A stretch of 46,232 nt of DNA from an uncultured Eubacterium sp. (GCA_910584595.1 CAJUBQ010000033.1:1-46232), one strand, 5' to 3'; counted from the stretch's first letter, positions 26,126-34,048 are shown. Made by a program: numbers and translations. The notes: a model not told the origin generated them from the letters alone.

Positions 26126-26449
26126 ATGGGTCAGACTTATGTAGTGAATGGGGCAAAAGTGAATTGTACAATGGGGACGGTAGATGCTCCCTTGAGAGTC
26201 CTTCCAAACAGACGTGTGCAGGTGCGCGGAAAAGCGAAAGCAAATATCTTAGACTGCAAGCCAATGATTAATGTAGGCCCGTTCGGCGTATGTAAAATGA
26301 CGCATGTACCATGTGTTCCGGCTTGTGTCGTATGGCTCAATGGCAAGATGGACGTGTTAGTGCAGGGAGCTCCGGCGCTGCTGAACAAATCGGTTGCGAT
26401 CTGTCCGGTTGGCGCAGGCATACTAAAATTAAAAAATGACGGCCAGTAA
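26126..26449 (+). CDS. PAAR-like tip protein (DUF4280)
   Basis: A 107-residue small beta protein of the DUF4280 PAAR-like type. It begins GQTYVVNGAKVNCTMGT, continues RRVQVRGKAKANILDCKPMI and has the family core NVGPFGVCKMTHVPCVPAC with several Cys/His residues able to hold a metal, followed by LVQGAPALLNKSVAICPVGA. PAAR-type proteins cap the VgrG spike and sharpen the tip; DUF4280 members occur with Gram-positive and extracellular contractile systems. AAGGGAGCG lies upstream of the ATG. Its last codons are part of a 71-base tandem duplication that also copies the next gene's leader. Confidence 0.85.
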   Translation: MGQTYVVNGAKVNCTMGTVDAPLRVLPNRRVQVRGKAKANILDCKPMINVGPFGVCKMTHVPCVPACVVWLNGKMDVLVQGAPALLNKSVAICPVGAGILKLKNDGQ

Positions 26450-26565
26450 GGATGGAAAGAAGGGACGGAGAAAATTTGTCTGGAGGTATGGAAATAAAAT
26501 TAAAAAATGACGGCCGGTAAGGATGGAAAGAAGGGACGGAGAAAATTTGTCTGGAGGCATGGAAA
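26424..26565 (+). repeat. 71-base tandem duplication across the PAAR/chaperone boundary
   Basis: Copy 1 spans 26424-26494 and copy 2 spans 26495-26565, differing at only a few bases (for example GGCCAG/GGCCGG and GGTATG/GGCATG). It contains the last codons and stop of the PAAR gene plus the ribosome binding site region of the next gene. Copy 2 supplies the functional leader for the downstream start. Confidence 0.95.
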
Positions 26566-26566
26566 C

Positions 26567-27142
26567 ATGAAAAAATATGGAGACGAGGGATTTATCCGGA
26601 TGCTGCAGGAAGGCCAGGAACGCGCCAGAAATACAGATATTCAAAAAGGAAGTGTTTTAGCGGGAGAGCAGGAGCTGCTGTTTCAGGAGCGGGAAATTTT
26701 TAAAAATCAGATGTGGATGTGGCTGCCGCAAAATTTTACGCTCCTTGGCAAAGAGTTTGTAAAGATGAAATATCCAAGCGAAAATCGTCCGGATCTTATT
26801 TATTCAAATCCGGAAACTACGGTAAATGTCTGTTTTTTACAGAAACAGGAAAAGCTTGCAGCGGGGCAGGAAGCCCAGGTGCGTGATTATTTGGGCCATA
26901 TCGTTCATAATCTGTACCCGGGCTGCGGTATTTTGGATAAAGATTGTGTAAAGGCCGGAGAGAACGAAGCGGCATGGATGGATTTTTTAGCTCCTGCTAT
27001 GGATTCTTATGTATATAACATGATGTATATTACATCGTTCAAAGGCAGGCTGCTGATGGGAACTTGCAACTGTCCGGAATCGGACAGGGAAGATTGGAAA
27101 GATTTGTTTGTGCAGATGATTGCAACGATACGCACAGCCTGA
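26567..27142 (+). CDS. DcrB-like protein, candidate Eag-type effector chaperone
   Basis: A 191-residue protein. Residues ~45-190 resemble the DcrB/DUF1795 fold shared by Eag chaperones: WMWLPQNFTLLGKEFVKMKY, then YSNPETTVNVCFLQ, GHIVHNLYPGCGI and the final SFKGRLLMGTCNCP...WKDLFVQMIATI. Eag chaperones shield hydrophobic segments of T6SS effectors and load them on VgrG. This gene lies directly before the VgrG-like gene and one gene before an effector with a hydrophobic N-terminal region (~16-70), which fits. The start at 26567 is chosen because the earlier frame start falls in the duplicated leader; TGGAGG lies upstream. Chaperone function is inference. Confidence 0.72.
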   Translation: MKKYGDEGFIRMLQEGQERARNTDIQKGSVLAGEQELLFQEREIFKNQMWMWLPQNFTLLGKEFVKMKYPSENRPDLIYSNPETTVNVCFLQKQEKLAAGQEAQVRDYLGHIVHNLYPGCGILDKDCVKAGENEAAWMDFLAPAMDSYVYNMMYITSFKGRLLMGTCNCPESDREDWKDLFVQMIATIRTA

Positions 27143-27173
27143 TTGGCTGCAAAAAGAAAGGAAGGTGTTTGGA

Positions 27174-28832
27174 ATGGAATTGCAGGAAGTTGGAAAATAC
27201 ATCGTGGAACCGTTTGCTCTGGAGAGGATTTTAGATCTGGAATATGTAAAAACAATCAATGACCATGCCAGGCTTTACGTGCGCGGCGTCTTAAAAGAAG
27301 GAGAAGAAGACAGTCTGATCGGGCAGCAGTGGGACGCGATGCCTGTAAAACTTACGCAGGCAGGGGATACATTGTTTTGCGGTGTCGCTACGGACGTAGG
27401 CGTCATTTGTGAAAGTGGCGTTTACTATCTGGAAGCAGAAGCCGTTTCATGGACGGTAAAACTGGATCAGACGGAAAAGAAACGCTCCTTCCAGGAAAAA
27501 GGGCGTGGCTATGACAGTATCGTAAATGAGATTGCAGGAGAAGCCGGAGGTTCGGCAACCTGTGTCGCCCCGGCAAAACAGATCGAAAATCTGCTTTTGC
27601 AGTATCGGGAGACAGACTGGGAATTTTTAAAAAGACTTGCTTCGCACAGCAACAGTGTACTCGTTCCAGATCCAACACAGGAAACGCCTGTATTTTCTTT
27701 CGGTTTGTCAGAGGGAAATTCATATTCACAGGAAACAGCAAAAGCTGATTTTTCCGTTCGAAAAAAAGTAGCCAGATATCGGCAGCTCTCACAATGTGAA
27801 GAGATATCCTACCAGGAAGAAGACGCTGTAGAATATTCCATTCGTACCGAATTTGCTGCGCTGGAAATCGGCGATCAGGTCAGCGTCAAGGGCAAAAGTC
27901 TGTATGTCAGGGAAGTAAGGCTTTCACTGAAAGGCTCTGTCTTTTTATGTACTTGCGTCGCCACGACAAAACAGGGAATATCGGCGGCGAAAATCGATCA
28001 TCCATACATCAGCGGACTTACACTGGATGGAAAAGTATTAAATGTGAGCAATCATACGGTAAAAGTGCACCTTTCCATTGACAAATCTCAAGACGAGGGA
28101 AAAGCATATCCGTTTCCTTATGCAACCGGCTATTCTACTGAAGGGAATACAGGCTGGTATGTTATGCCGGAAGCAGGAGATACCGTTCAAATCATATTTC
28201 CGACAGAAGATGAAAATAAAGCGTACGCAGTCCAGTCTGTACGTCAGGCGGAAACGGACCGCACTGCCGATCCAAAAGTAAAATATTTGCGTACAGTAGA
28301 CGGAAAAGAGATCAAAATGGATAAAGATGAAATATTGATTACGGCGCAAGACTGGCTGACATATGTCCGTATCAATAAAGATTCCGGTGTAGATGTATTT
28401 ACCATTAAAGATGTTAACGTACTGAGCGCAGGCAGTATCACCCTGTTGAGCGGAAACGATATCTCCATGGCATGTTTGAACGATTTTAATGTCACAGTAG
28501 GAAAGGATATGAAAGTAAATGTAAAGGGTACGATTGATATTACAAATAAGGAAAATAATTTGCATATGGATCCGAAAAAAGGCATCAGCATGTCGGCAGA
28601 CCAGGCCATTCAAGTATCTACAGAAAATACGATGGATATTGCAAGTAAGAAAAAATTTACGGCAGGCTCCAAAGATGAAATGGATATTTCTTCAGTGAAA
28701 AATTTAAATATTTCTTCCAGAAAAAAGATGATCTGGACAGCTTCCAAATCCCTGCAGGAAAATTGCAAAGGAAGCGCGATCTGTATCGATGGAAATGTTA
28801 CGATGAAGGCAAGGCTGATTAAGGAGAATTAG
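27174..28832 (+). CDS. VgrG-like spike protein (gp27-gp5 fold)
   Basis: A 552-residue spike protein. Residues ~1-270 match the gp27/late-control-D base, with the diagnostic LLQYRETDWEFLKRLASHSN at ~141-160 and FSFGLSEG. Residues ~275-360 form the gp5 OB-fold (VLNVSNHTVKVHLSID, YATGYSTEGNTGWYVMPEAG, VQIIFPTEDENKAYAV). From ~370 to the end run short beta-helix-like repeats typical of the needle (ISMACLNDFNVTVGKDMKV, KGISMSADQAIQVST, MDISSVKNLNISSRKK). The ATG at 27174 is chosen because AAAGGAAGG lies upstream. It would form a trimer at the tube tip with the PAAR-like protein. The effector gene starts one base after its stop. Confidence 0.9.
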   Translation: MELQEVGKYIVEPFALERILDLEYVKTINDHARLYVRGVLKEGEEDSLIGQQWDAMPVKLTQAGDTLFCGVATDVGVICESGVYYLEAEAVSWTVKLDQTEKKRSFQEKGRGYDSIVNEIAGEAGGSATCVAPAKQIENLLLQYRETDWEFLKRLASHSNSVLVPDPTQETPVFSFGLSEGNSYSQETAKADFSVRKKVARYRQLSQCEEISYQEEDAVEYSIRTEFAALEIGDQVSVKGKSLYVREVRLSLKGSVFLCTCVATTKQGISAAKIDHPYISGLTLDGKVLNVSNHTVKVHLSIDKSQDEGKAYPFPYATGYSTEGNTGWYVMPEAGDTVQIIFPTEDENKAYAVQSVRQAETDRTADPKVKYLRTVDGKEIKMDKDEILITAQDWLTYVRINKDSGVDVFTIKDVNVLSAGSITLLSGNDISMACLNDFNVTVGKDMKVNVKGTIDITNKENNLHMDPKKGISMSADQAIQVSTENTMDIASKKKFTAGSKDEMDISSVKNLNISSRKKMIWTASKSLQENCKGSAICIDGNVTMKARLIKEN

Positions 28833-28833
28833 G

Positions 28834-30006
28834 ATGATAAAATCTGATCTGTATACGGAAAATAATATGAGCCCTGTAAGCTGTTCAGATGTCATTCAAG
28901 TCGTATTAGACGTTGCAGGAAGCATACCGGTAGTTGGCGATGCCGCTCAGGCAGCAGTTGGCGAAGCTGTTGGAAAAGCGGGGAATGCGGTATTAAGAGC
29001 CATGCCGGTATTAGTGCCGCTGATGGCAAATCTTCCTGATATTTTTCAAAAACTAAAAGATTCGATGCCAAAAGGAGAAAATCCGGCGCCAAAGCGGGCA
29101 GTTGCAACGGTAAAGGCGGCAAAAGTATGTTCCGGTATGAGTAAAGGAAAAGTACAGACAGGGGCCAAAAAAAGCAAGTCCGGGGGAACGAAAGATTTAA
29201 ATAGAGAAAAGACAAACGGAAAAGCGGTATGTGTGAATGGGAAGTGCTTTACCGGAGATACGCTTGTTTTAACAAAATCAGGACTTCGTCCAATTAAGGA
29301 AATCTGCAAAGGTGACGATATTTATTCCAGAAATGAAGAAACTGGAGAAACGGGATTTCAGAAAGTAAAAGAAGTATTTGTTACAGAAGCGCATACGATC
29401 TACCATATCTGGCTGGATGGAAAGGAAGAAGTAAAAACAACTGCGTATCATTCCTTTTTTGTGAAAGACAGAGGATGGGTAACAGCGATTCAGCTGAGGG
29501 AAGCTGATCTGCTGGAAACGGCGGAAGGGACTGCAGGCATTACAGGGGTTACGAAAGTCAGGCATGATAAGCCTGTGGATGTGTATAATTTTCATGTGGA
29601 TGAGTGGAACTCATTTTTTGTGTCGAAAGTGTTGATTTATGTACATAATAAAGAAGAGGAGCATATGCCAGAAAATCATTCTTTAGGTTTAGTTAAAACA
29701 AGAAGATGGTACATAAAACAGGAGAAGAAAATAAAGAAAAAAGTTGATAGAAGTTTATCTGTGAAAGGACAAGCAAAACAAGCATTTAAATTGAGAAACA
29801 AATATAGAACAAAGGCTAGAGTTCTTATGAAAGATAGGCAATTGGCAAAGAAATTAAACAAAGAAGAGAAAAATATGACATGGAGGCAAATTATAAATAA
29901 GTATAAAGCTAAAGGATATAAGGGGGATGATGTATATAAAAAAATTTTGAAAGCTTCATCAACTTCAAGGACAAAATTGACTAAAAAACTATTGGGGAAG
30001 AAGTAA
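28834..30006 (+). CDS. Polymorphic toxin effector with Hint (autoprocessing) domain
   Basis: A 390-residue modular effector. Residues ~16-70 are hydrophobic with SIPVVGDAAQAAVG repeats, a likely loading or membrane segment. Residues ~75-130 are a Lys/Ala-rich linker. Residues ~138-272 are a Hint/pretoxin domain: catalytic Cys138 (KCFTGDTLVLTKSGLRPI), TTAYHSFFV with His206, VYNFHVDEWNSFFVSKV and the terminal His271-Asn272. The last ~118 residues (from KEEEHMPENHSLG) form a very basic toxin domain of unknown type, encoded by DNA much richer in A/T than the first 800 bases. Hint domains cut at their end to release the toxin. An AAGGAG site precedes the ATG one base after the spike gene. The toxic activity is not known. 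Confidence 0.82.
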   Translation: MIKSDLYTENNMSPVSCSDVIQVVLDVAGSIPVVGDAAQAAVGEAVGKAGNAVLRAMPVLVPLMANLPDIFQKLKDSMPKGENPAPKRAVATVKAAKVCSGMSKGKVQTGAKKSKSGGTKDLNREKTNGKAVCVNGKCFTGDTLVLTKSGLRPIKEICKGDDIYSRNEETGETGFQKVKEVFVTEAHTIYHIWLDGKEEVKTTAYHSFFVKDRGWVTAIQLREADLLETAEGTAGITGVTKVRHDKPVDVYNFHVDEWNSFFVSKVLIYVHNKEEEHMPENHSLGLVKTRRWYIKQEKKIKKKVDRSLSVKGQAKQAFKLRNKYRTKARVLMKDRQLAKKLNKEEKNMTWRQIINKYKAKGYKGDDVYKKILKASSTSRTKLTKKLLGKK

Positions 30007-30009
30007 CAA

Positions 30010-30339
30010 ATGTGTATTGAATACGTTAAATATATTAATGAAGATGAAAAAAATAGAGTAGAGTATTTGTGGAAAAATTTTGATTATTATGATGGAAATG
30101 ATTTGATTGTCAAAATATTTTCAGAAGAGTATGGTATGAAAATATTAGAAAAAATAGATGGTATTTATTATAGTAAGATTAAAATATACGATAACATGAC
30201 AGAATATCATTTAATATGGCATGAAGATGTGGGAAATTATATGTATTGTATCAATCAAGAAAAAAAATGCTTAGAGAAATTAGAACAGGAGTTGTCGGTG
30301 ATTACAGAAAAGTTAAATAATATGTTGAAAGACAAATAA
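30010..30339 (+). CDS. Probable immunity protein to the Hint effector
   Basis: A 109-residue soluble, acidic and aromatic protein starting MCIEYVKYINEDEKNRVEYL. It has a beta-like middle (DLIVKIFSEEYGMKILEKI; IYYSKIKIYDN) and a helical acidic end (CLEKLEQELSVITEKL). It starts 3 bases after the effector stop, shares its AT-rich composition and is small, all standard signs of a cognate immunity protein for a polymorphic toxin. It matches no immunity family I can name. It may belong to the same transferred piece as the effector's toxin end, because the composition change begins inside the effector and continues through this gene. A possible hairpin (GAAATAGC ... GGCTGTTTC) follows near 30352-30395. 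Confidence 0.7.
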   Translation: MCIEYVKYINEDEKNRVEYLWKNFDYYDGNDLIVKIFSEEYGMKILEKIDGIYYSKIKIYDNMTEYHLIWHEDVGNYMYCINQEKKCLEKLEQELSVITEKLNNMLKDK

Positions 30340-30491
30340 TAAATGTTTTTATGAAATAGCTGCAGAAAGTATTGTTAGATTGTAAGTGGCTGTTTCATAC
30401 TGTCTGAAAATTTATATAGCTTTGATATAAAAACTTTAACAGCATCATATGCAGTATCAAAATTTCGCATCTGCTGGTGGAGTGATGATTT

Positions 30492-30540
30492 CTGCAAAGA
30501 ATGTCGGAATGAACGAGAAATGCTATGGCATTCTTTGCAG
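30492..30540. repeat. 12-bp inverted repeat hairpin
   Basis: CTGCAAAGAATG at 30492-30503 is a perfect inverted copy of 30529-30540, with a 25-base loop. It lies at the right end of a ~180-base gene-free stretch. No T-run follows. It may be the end of a small element or a regulatory hairpin. Confidence 0.55.
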
Positions 30541-30562
30541 TATTGCCACATACTTGTCTAAT

Positions 30563-30757
30563 TTATTCAAAATTATAATAATAATTTCGTTTTTTTTCAG
30601 GAGGATAGAACACAAGTAAATCCTCAATCTTACATTCCAGGACAGTACAAAGTTTACACAGAACAAATATGTCCAGTCGTATAATGTTATTTGTACAATA
30701 GTTATCAATCTGTTTCCAGCTCATTTCTGCTTTATGAGACAGCTTATTTTTGATCAT
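30563..30757 (-). pseudogene. Cro/C1-type HTH fragment, probably truncated
   Basis: A 64-residue frame starting MIKNKLSHKAEMSWKQIDNY and ending with DIFVLCKLCTVLECKIEDLL, which matches the last two helices of short Xre-family regulators (DxLxKICxALxCxxxDLL). The usual helix-turn-helix middle is shortened by ~10-15 residues, and no good ribosome binding site is seen, so it is probably a decayed regulator. The flank 30760-31060 holds no intact gene. A piece reading NEEERARRYIEKLVTRVYT suggests another remnant. Confidence 0.45.
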
Positions 30758-31063
30758 TCCTTATTTTGATACATAAAAAATATTGAAATTATAAGACTTT
30801 TTCAATCCATGTATCATAGAAGTTCAACGAGGAAGAACGTGCTAGACGGTACATTGAAAAATTAGTAACAAGGGTATACACTGCTCAGTTATGAAAAATA
30901 GGGAATATAATGGCATTTATTGTGTCAAAAGAAGAATATATTGTATACTTGAATTTATAATATGGGCATAGTATTCTTTTAGTAAGAATTTTATTTAGAT
31001 ATTGGTGGATTGGAACAAAACTTTTAGCATGTATAAGGAATTTATGACGGGAGATGAAGTTTT

Positions 31064-31540
31064 TTGAAAATATATTTTGATAACTGTTGTTATAACCGTT
31101 TATTTGATGACAGGTCAAATATTAAAAATTATTTAGAACGGGAAGCGGTTCTGATCGTGATGCAGAAAGCATTTGAAAACGAACTGGAAATTATCGGTTC
31201 AGATATATTGGAAATAGAAATATCAAAGATTAAGAATGATGAAAAGAGAAACGATGTTGAAGGTATTTACCATGCGCTTGTGTCAGATTCAGTAAAAGCA
31301 ACTCTTGAAGTAAAAGAAAGGGCAGTTCGGATAAGGGAATTATCAAATATAAGAAATTTTGACAGCCTGCATTTGGCAAGCGCAGAACTAAGTTCAGATG
31401 TTCTGTTGACTACGGACATGAAATTTTTAAAAGGCTGTCGCAGAATGGATTTAGAAATAGAAGTTAAAAATCCGGTTGAATTTGTAATGGAGGTGTTTGG
31501 ATATGATGAATCAGACAATGAAGATAGTAAAGGTCAGTGA
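31064..31540 (+). CDS. PIN-domain protein, toxin of a second toxin-antitoxin pair
   Basis: A 158-residue PIN-domain protein: KIYFDNCCYNRLFDD at the N-terminus (Asp6 as first metal ligand), SDILEIEISKIKND with the second acidic residue, then NFDSLHLASAELSSDVLLTTDMKFLK holding the last acidic pair. It starts with TTG at 31064, with GGGAGATG upstream. The start overlaps the stop (TGA at 31065-31067) of a short frame ending MTGDEVF that may be the remnant of an upstream partner. Its 3' end overlaps the next small gene by 38 bases. This FDNCCYNR-type PIN family is common in Lachnospiraceae next to small regulators. Its RNA target is unknown. Confidence 0.75.
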   Translation: MKIYFDNCCYNRLFDDRSNIKNYLEREAVLIVMQKAFENELEIIGSDILEIEISKIKNDEKRNDVEGIYHALVSDSVKATLEVKERAVRIRELSNIRNFDSLHLASAELSSDVLLTTDMKFLKGCRRMDLEIEVKNPVEFVMEVFGYDESDNEDSKGQ

Positions 31541-31712
31541 AATCAGGAGATTAGGTACAGAAGCTTTGGTAAAAGCACTGGGACCTGTTGGTATGGCCAG
31601 GTATCTTGAGGAATATGACAATGGAGGCCAAGGAGATTATACAAAAGAAAAATACGAAGAATCAGATTATTCTATTGACGAAATTTTAGCTATGAAAAAA
31701 AGTTTGATTTAA
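31503..31712 (+). CDS. Small partner of the PIN protein, probable antitoxin
   Basis: A 69-residue protein (MMNQTMKIVKVSEIRRLGTE ...) with a VSEIRRLGTEALVKALGPVG helix pair and an acidic end DYTKEKYEESDYSIDEIL. It overlaps the PIN gene by 38 bases. GGAGG lies at 31489-31493. Small proteins with the VSEIR-GTEAL-ALGPVGM text are repeatedly found next to FDNCCYNR-type PIN proteins in Clostridia, so an antitoxin role is likely. That is inference from gene pairing. The ~180 bases after the stop show no gene. Confidence 0.65.
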   Translation: MMNQTMKIVKVSEIRRLGTEALVKALGPVGMARYLEEYDNGGQGDYTKEKYEESDYSIDEILAMKKSLI

Positions 31713-31890
31713 AATAAAGCTTTAATTACTATATGAGCATCAGCAAGAAATTGAAAACAAATGACATGATGAATAGATTTAAATAAGCGGGTTATGTAGA
31801 GCATTATAAAAATATATGAAGCAGGTACAAACAATGCACATTATTTAAGTGATACGATTATAAAGATCGTAGCAGAAGAAAATTGGATAG

Positions 31891-32048
31891 TATAACCCAC
31901 GCTAAATAAGCATACCTTTGACTGAGAATAAATTTTAGGGAGTGCATGGCAAAAACTGGAGGTGTACCGGGCGTACATTGAGGATTTTTGCCATGTGCTC
32001 CTGAAAATTTAAGCCAGTCAAAGGTATGCCTATTTAGCGTGGGTTATA
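31891..32048. repeat. 158-bp near-perfect palindromic element (MITE or structured RNA)
   Basis: The ends, 31891-31908 and 32031-32048, are perfect 18-base inverted copies, and pairing continues inward almost to the centre (arms ~80% matching), forming one long hairpin. It lies in the ~750-base gene-free stretch 31713-32469. The form (long terminal inverted repeats, TA at the edges, no coding) fits a miniature inverted-repeat element. The rest of the stretch is AT-rich and shows no gene, only the mannanase promoter. Confidence 0.85.
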
Positions 32049-32393
32049 AGTATCTTGATACTAAAATACCATAATAAAGGGATAGTGTCTGGCAGTGGAG
32101 CATATCCTTCCACTTTTGTACGTATAGAAGGCAAAAATAGAATTGGTTCTCCAACATTATCAGCGAGTTGTAGAAAAGGGTATTTTTTGACAAATTAACG
32201 TAGCATATTTGTGATAGCTCATGAAGTCATTAACAGCATAGAATATGCTAAAAATAACCTTCTGCAAGCTGCAGGAAATGTATAAAAAATGTACTCCAAG
32301 GCATGTATATTTTGGAATCATTATTTGAATGAAATTAATTAAAGCTAAAAATGAAATATTTTTAAGGAATTTTAAATATTTTATAAATTACTA

Positions 32394-32422
32394 TTGACAT
32401 TAATATTAATTTGCGTTAAAGT
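32394..32422 (+). promoter_or_regulatory. Promoter of the mannanase gene
   Basis: TTGACA at 32394-32399, a 17-base spacer and TAAAGT at 32417-32422, 48 bases before the start codon. Confidence 0.6.
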
Positions 32423-32469
32423 AAATATATAAACAAACGTCATACATAATCAAGAGAAAGGAGTACATT

Positions 32470-33840
32470 ATGACACAAATGAAAACATCTTTACAAACGG
32501 CTGTCATCCGAATTGCTGTTATGATTGCAGCAGTTCTTGTTATGACAGGCATCCATCCGGTTACGGCCAAAGCAGCTTCAGATGGCTTTTATGTAAACGG
32601 AACAACTATTTATGATGCGAACGGAAATCCGTTCGTTATGCGGGGGATTAATGTTCCTCATGCCTGGTTCCCTGAGCAGACAAAGACAGCGATCGATGCG
32701 ATTGCAAAAACCGATTCCAATACGGTTCGAATTGTTGTTGCAGACGGTGAGACTTATGAAAGAACGACATATGAAAAGCTTGTGCAGATTATTGAATGGT
32801 GTAAGCAGAATCAGATGATTTGCGTGCTGGACGTGCATGATGCAACGGGAAGCGACAGTATTGATTCGTTGATGAATGCAGTTGGATATTGGATCGAGAT
32901 GAAAAATGCGCTGATTGGAAATGAAAAGTATGTCATTGTGAATATTGCAAATGAATGGCATGGCGCTTGGGATGGCGCGAAATGGGCAGAAGGCTATCGG
33001 GCAGCAATCCCAATGCTTCGGCAGGCAGGTATAAAAAATATGCTGATGGTCGATTGTGCAGGCTGGGGACAATATCCGGATTCTATCCGGGACTACGGAA
33101 AATCAGTTTTTGAGTCTGATCCTCAAAAAAACGTCGTATTTTCCATTCATATGTATGAATATGCGGGCGGTTCCGCTGATACTGTAAAGCAAAATATAAA
33201 TAATGCATTAGGCATCGGATCACCATTAGTAATCGGTGAATTTGCCCACAGACATACAGACGGGGACGTTGACGAAGATACGATTATGTCTGAATGCCGT
33301 ATAAAAAACATTGGATATCTTGGCTGGTCATGGTATGGGAATAATGATAAGTATGCTTATCTTGACATTGCGACAGACTGGGCGGGCGCCGGTTTAACGG
33401 AATGGGGAAACCGTCTTGTCAATGGAGTGGATGGCATCCGTCAGACTTCTCAGATTTGTACAGTATTTAGTGATCCATATATTTCTCTGTTTTGGGGAGA
33501 AGTTACAGCACAGCCATGGAAACAGGCGGTTACGATTCCAATGGCAAAAAACGGTGGAAGTTTCAGCGCTGCACAGATGAAGCCGGACGGCTATTTTTAT
33601 GTGGAATACAGCGGAGCGGAGCCGGAGTTTATTTTACAGAGCTGGTCAGATGGAGATAAGTGGAAGGTGGTACGTGCCAGTGAGACAGGCACAGCAAACG
33701 GCCATTCTTTTGCAAAATATTCTTATCAGAATTGTGTACAGGCATTTGGAACAGATAATTTTGAACATACGCTGGATCAGATTCTTGTTGGAGCAGGAGA
33801 GCATGCGGTGACGATTTATTCTGTCTGCTATTGCAAATAA
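32470..33840 (+). CDS. Secreted GH5 beta-mannanase-like glycoside hydrolase
   Basis: A 456-residue secreted enzyme. Signal peptide of ~36 residues (hydrophobic IRIAVMIAAVLVMTG, cleavage near AKA-A). The GH5 barrel (~38-325) shows FVMRGINVPHAWF, the NIANEW motif with general acid Glu162, HMYEYAG and the nucleophile Glu257 in VIGEFAH, close to the GH5_8 endo-mannanase pattern. The C-terminal ~115 residues are a beta-sandwich (QPWKQAVTIPMAKNGG ... DQILVGAGEHAVTIYSV), probably a carbohydrate-binding module. AGAAAGGAG precedes the ATG. It stands alone, between its promoter and two terminators. It would cut the mannan backbone outside the cell. Cellulase activity is a less likely alternative. Confidence 0.88.
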   Translation: MTQMKTSLQTAVIRIAVMIAAVLVMTGIHPVTAKAASDGFYVNGTTIYDANGNPFVMRGINVPHAWFPEQTKTAIDAIAKTDSNTVRIVVADGETYERTTYEKLVQIIEWCKQNQMICVLDVHDATGSDSIDSLMNAVGYWIEMKNALIGNEKYVIVNIANEWHGAWDGAKWAEGYRAAIPMLRQAGIKNMLMVDCAGWGQYPDSIRDYGKSVFESDPQKNVVFSIHMYEYAGGSADTVKQNINNALGIGSPLVIGEFAHRHTDGDVDEDTIMSECRIKNIGYLGWSWYGNNDKYAYLDIATDWAGAGLTEWGNRLVNGVDGIRQTSQICTVFSDPYISLFWGEVTAQPWKQAVTIPMAKNGGSFSAAQMKPDGYFYVEYSGAEPEFILQSWSDGDKWKVVRASETGTANGHSFAKYSYQNCVQAFGTDNFEHTLDQILVGAGEHAVTIYSVCYCK

Positions 33841-33850
33841 TAGTTTTTTG

Positions 33851-33886
33851 AAAAGACCTCAGAAGGATTATTGCTGAGGTCTTTTT
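33851..33886 (+). terminator. Rho-independent terminator of the mannanase gene
   Basis: AAAAGACCTCAG pairs with CTGAGGTCTTTT, followed by T. It starts 11 bases after the stop codon. Confidence 0.85.
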
Positions 33887-33906
33887 GCAATTTTTAATGG
33901 CTGGAT

Positions 33907-33949
33907 ACGTAACAGTTCAATGGGTTATCTGAACTGTTACGTCTTTTTG
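33907..33949 (+). terminator. Second terminator-like hairpin
   Basis: ACGTAACAGTTCA at 33907-33919 pairs perfectly with 33930-33942, then CTTTTTG. It backs up the first terminator. A TATAAT-like TATAATAG near 34004-34011 then serves the next gene. Confidence 0.8.
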
Positions 33950-34048
33950 TTTATTTTCAGAAGACATAAAGAAAAGAGATAGATTTTTATCCCAAAATAG
34001 TATATAATAGCGAAGTACTTTACAATAATGAAGGAAGGGATTGTATTT

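Noticed and set aside
28038..28613. Minus-strand frame of 191 codons
   Set aside because: Antisense to the gp5-like and needle part of the spike gene; the text is Phe/Ile/Cys-rich as expected from antisense reading.
30010..30339. Second toxin instead of immunity protein
   Set aside because: It is acidic, follows the effector by 3 bases and lacks any toxin-like feature, so an immunity role is more likely.
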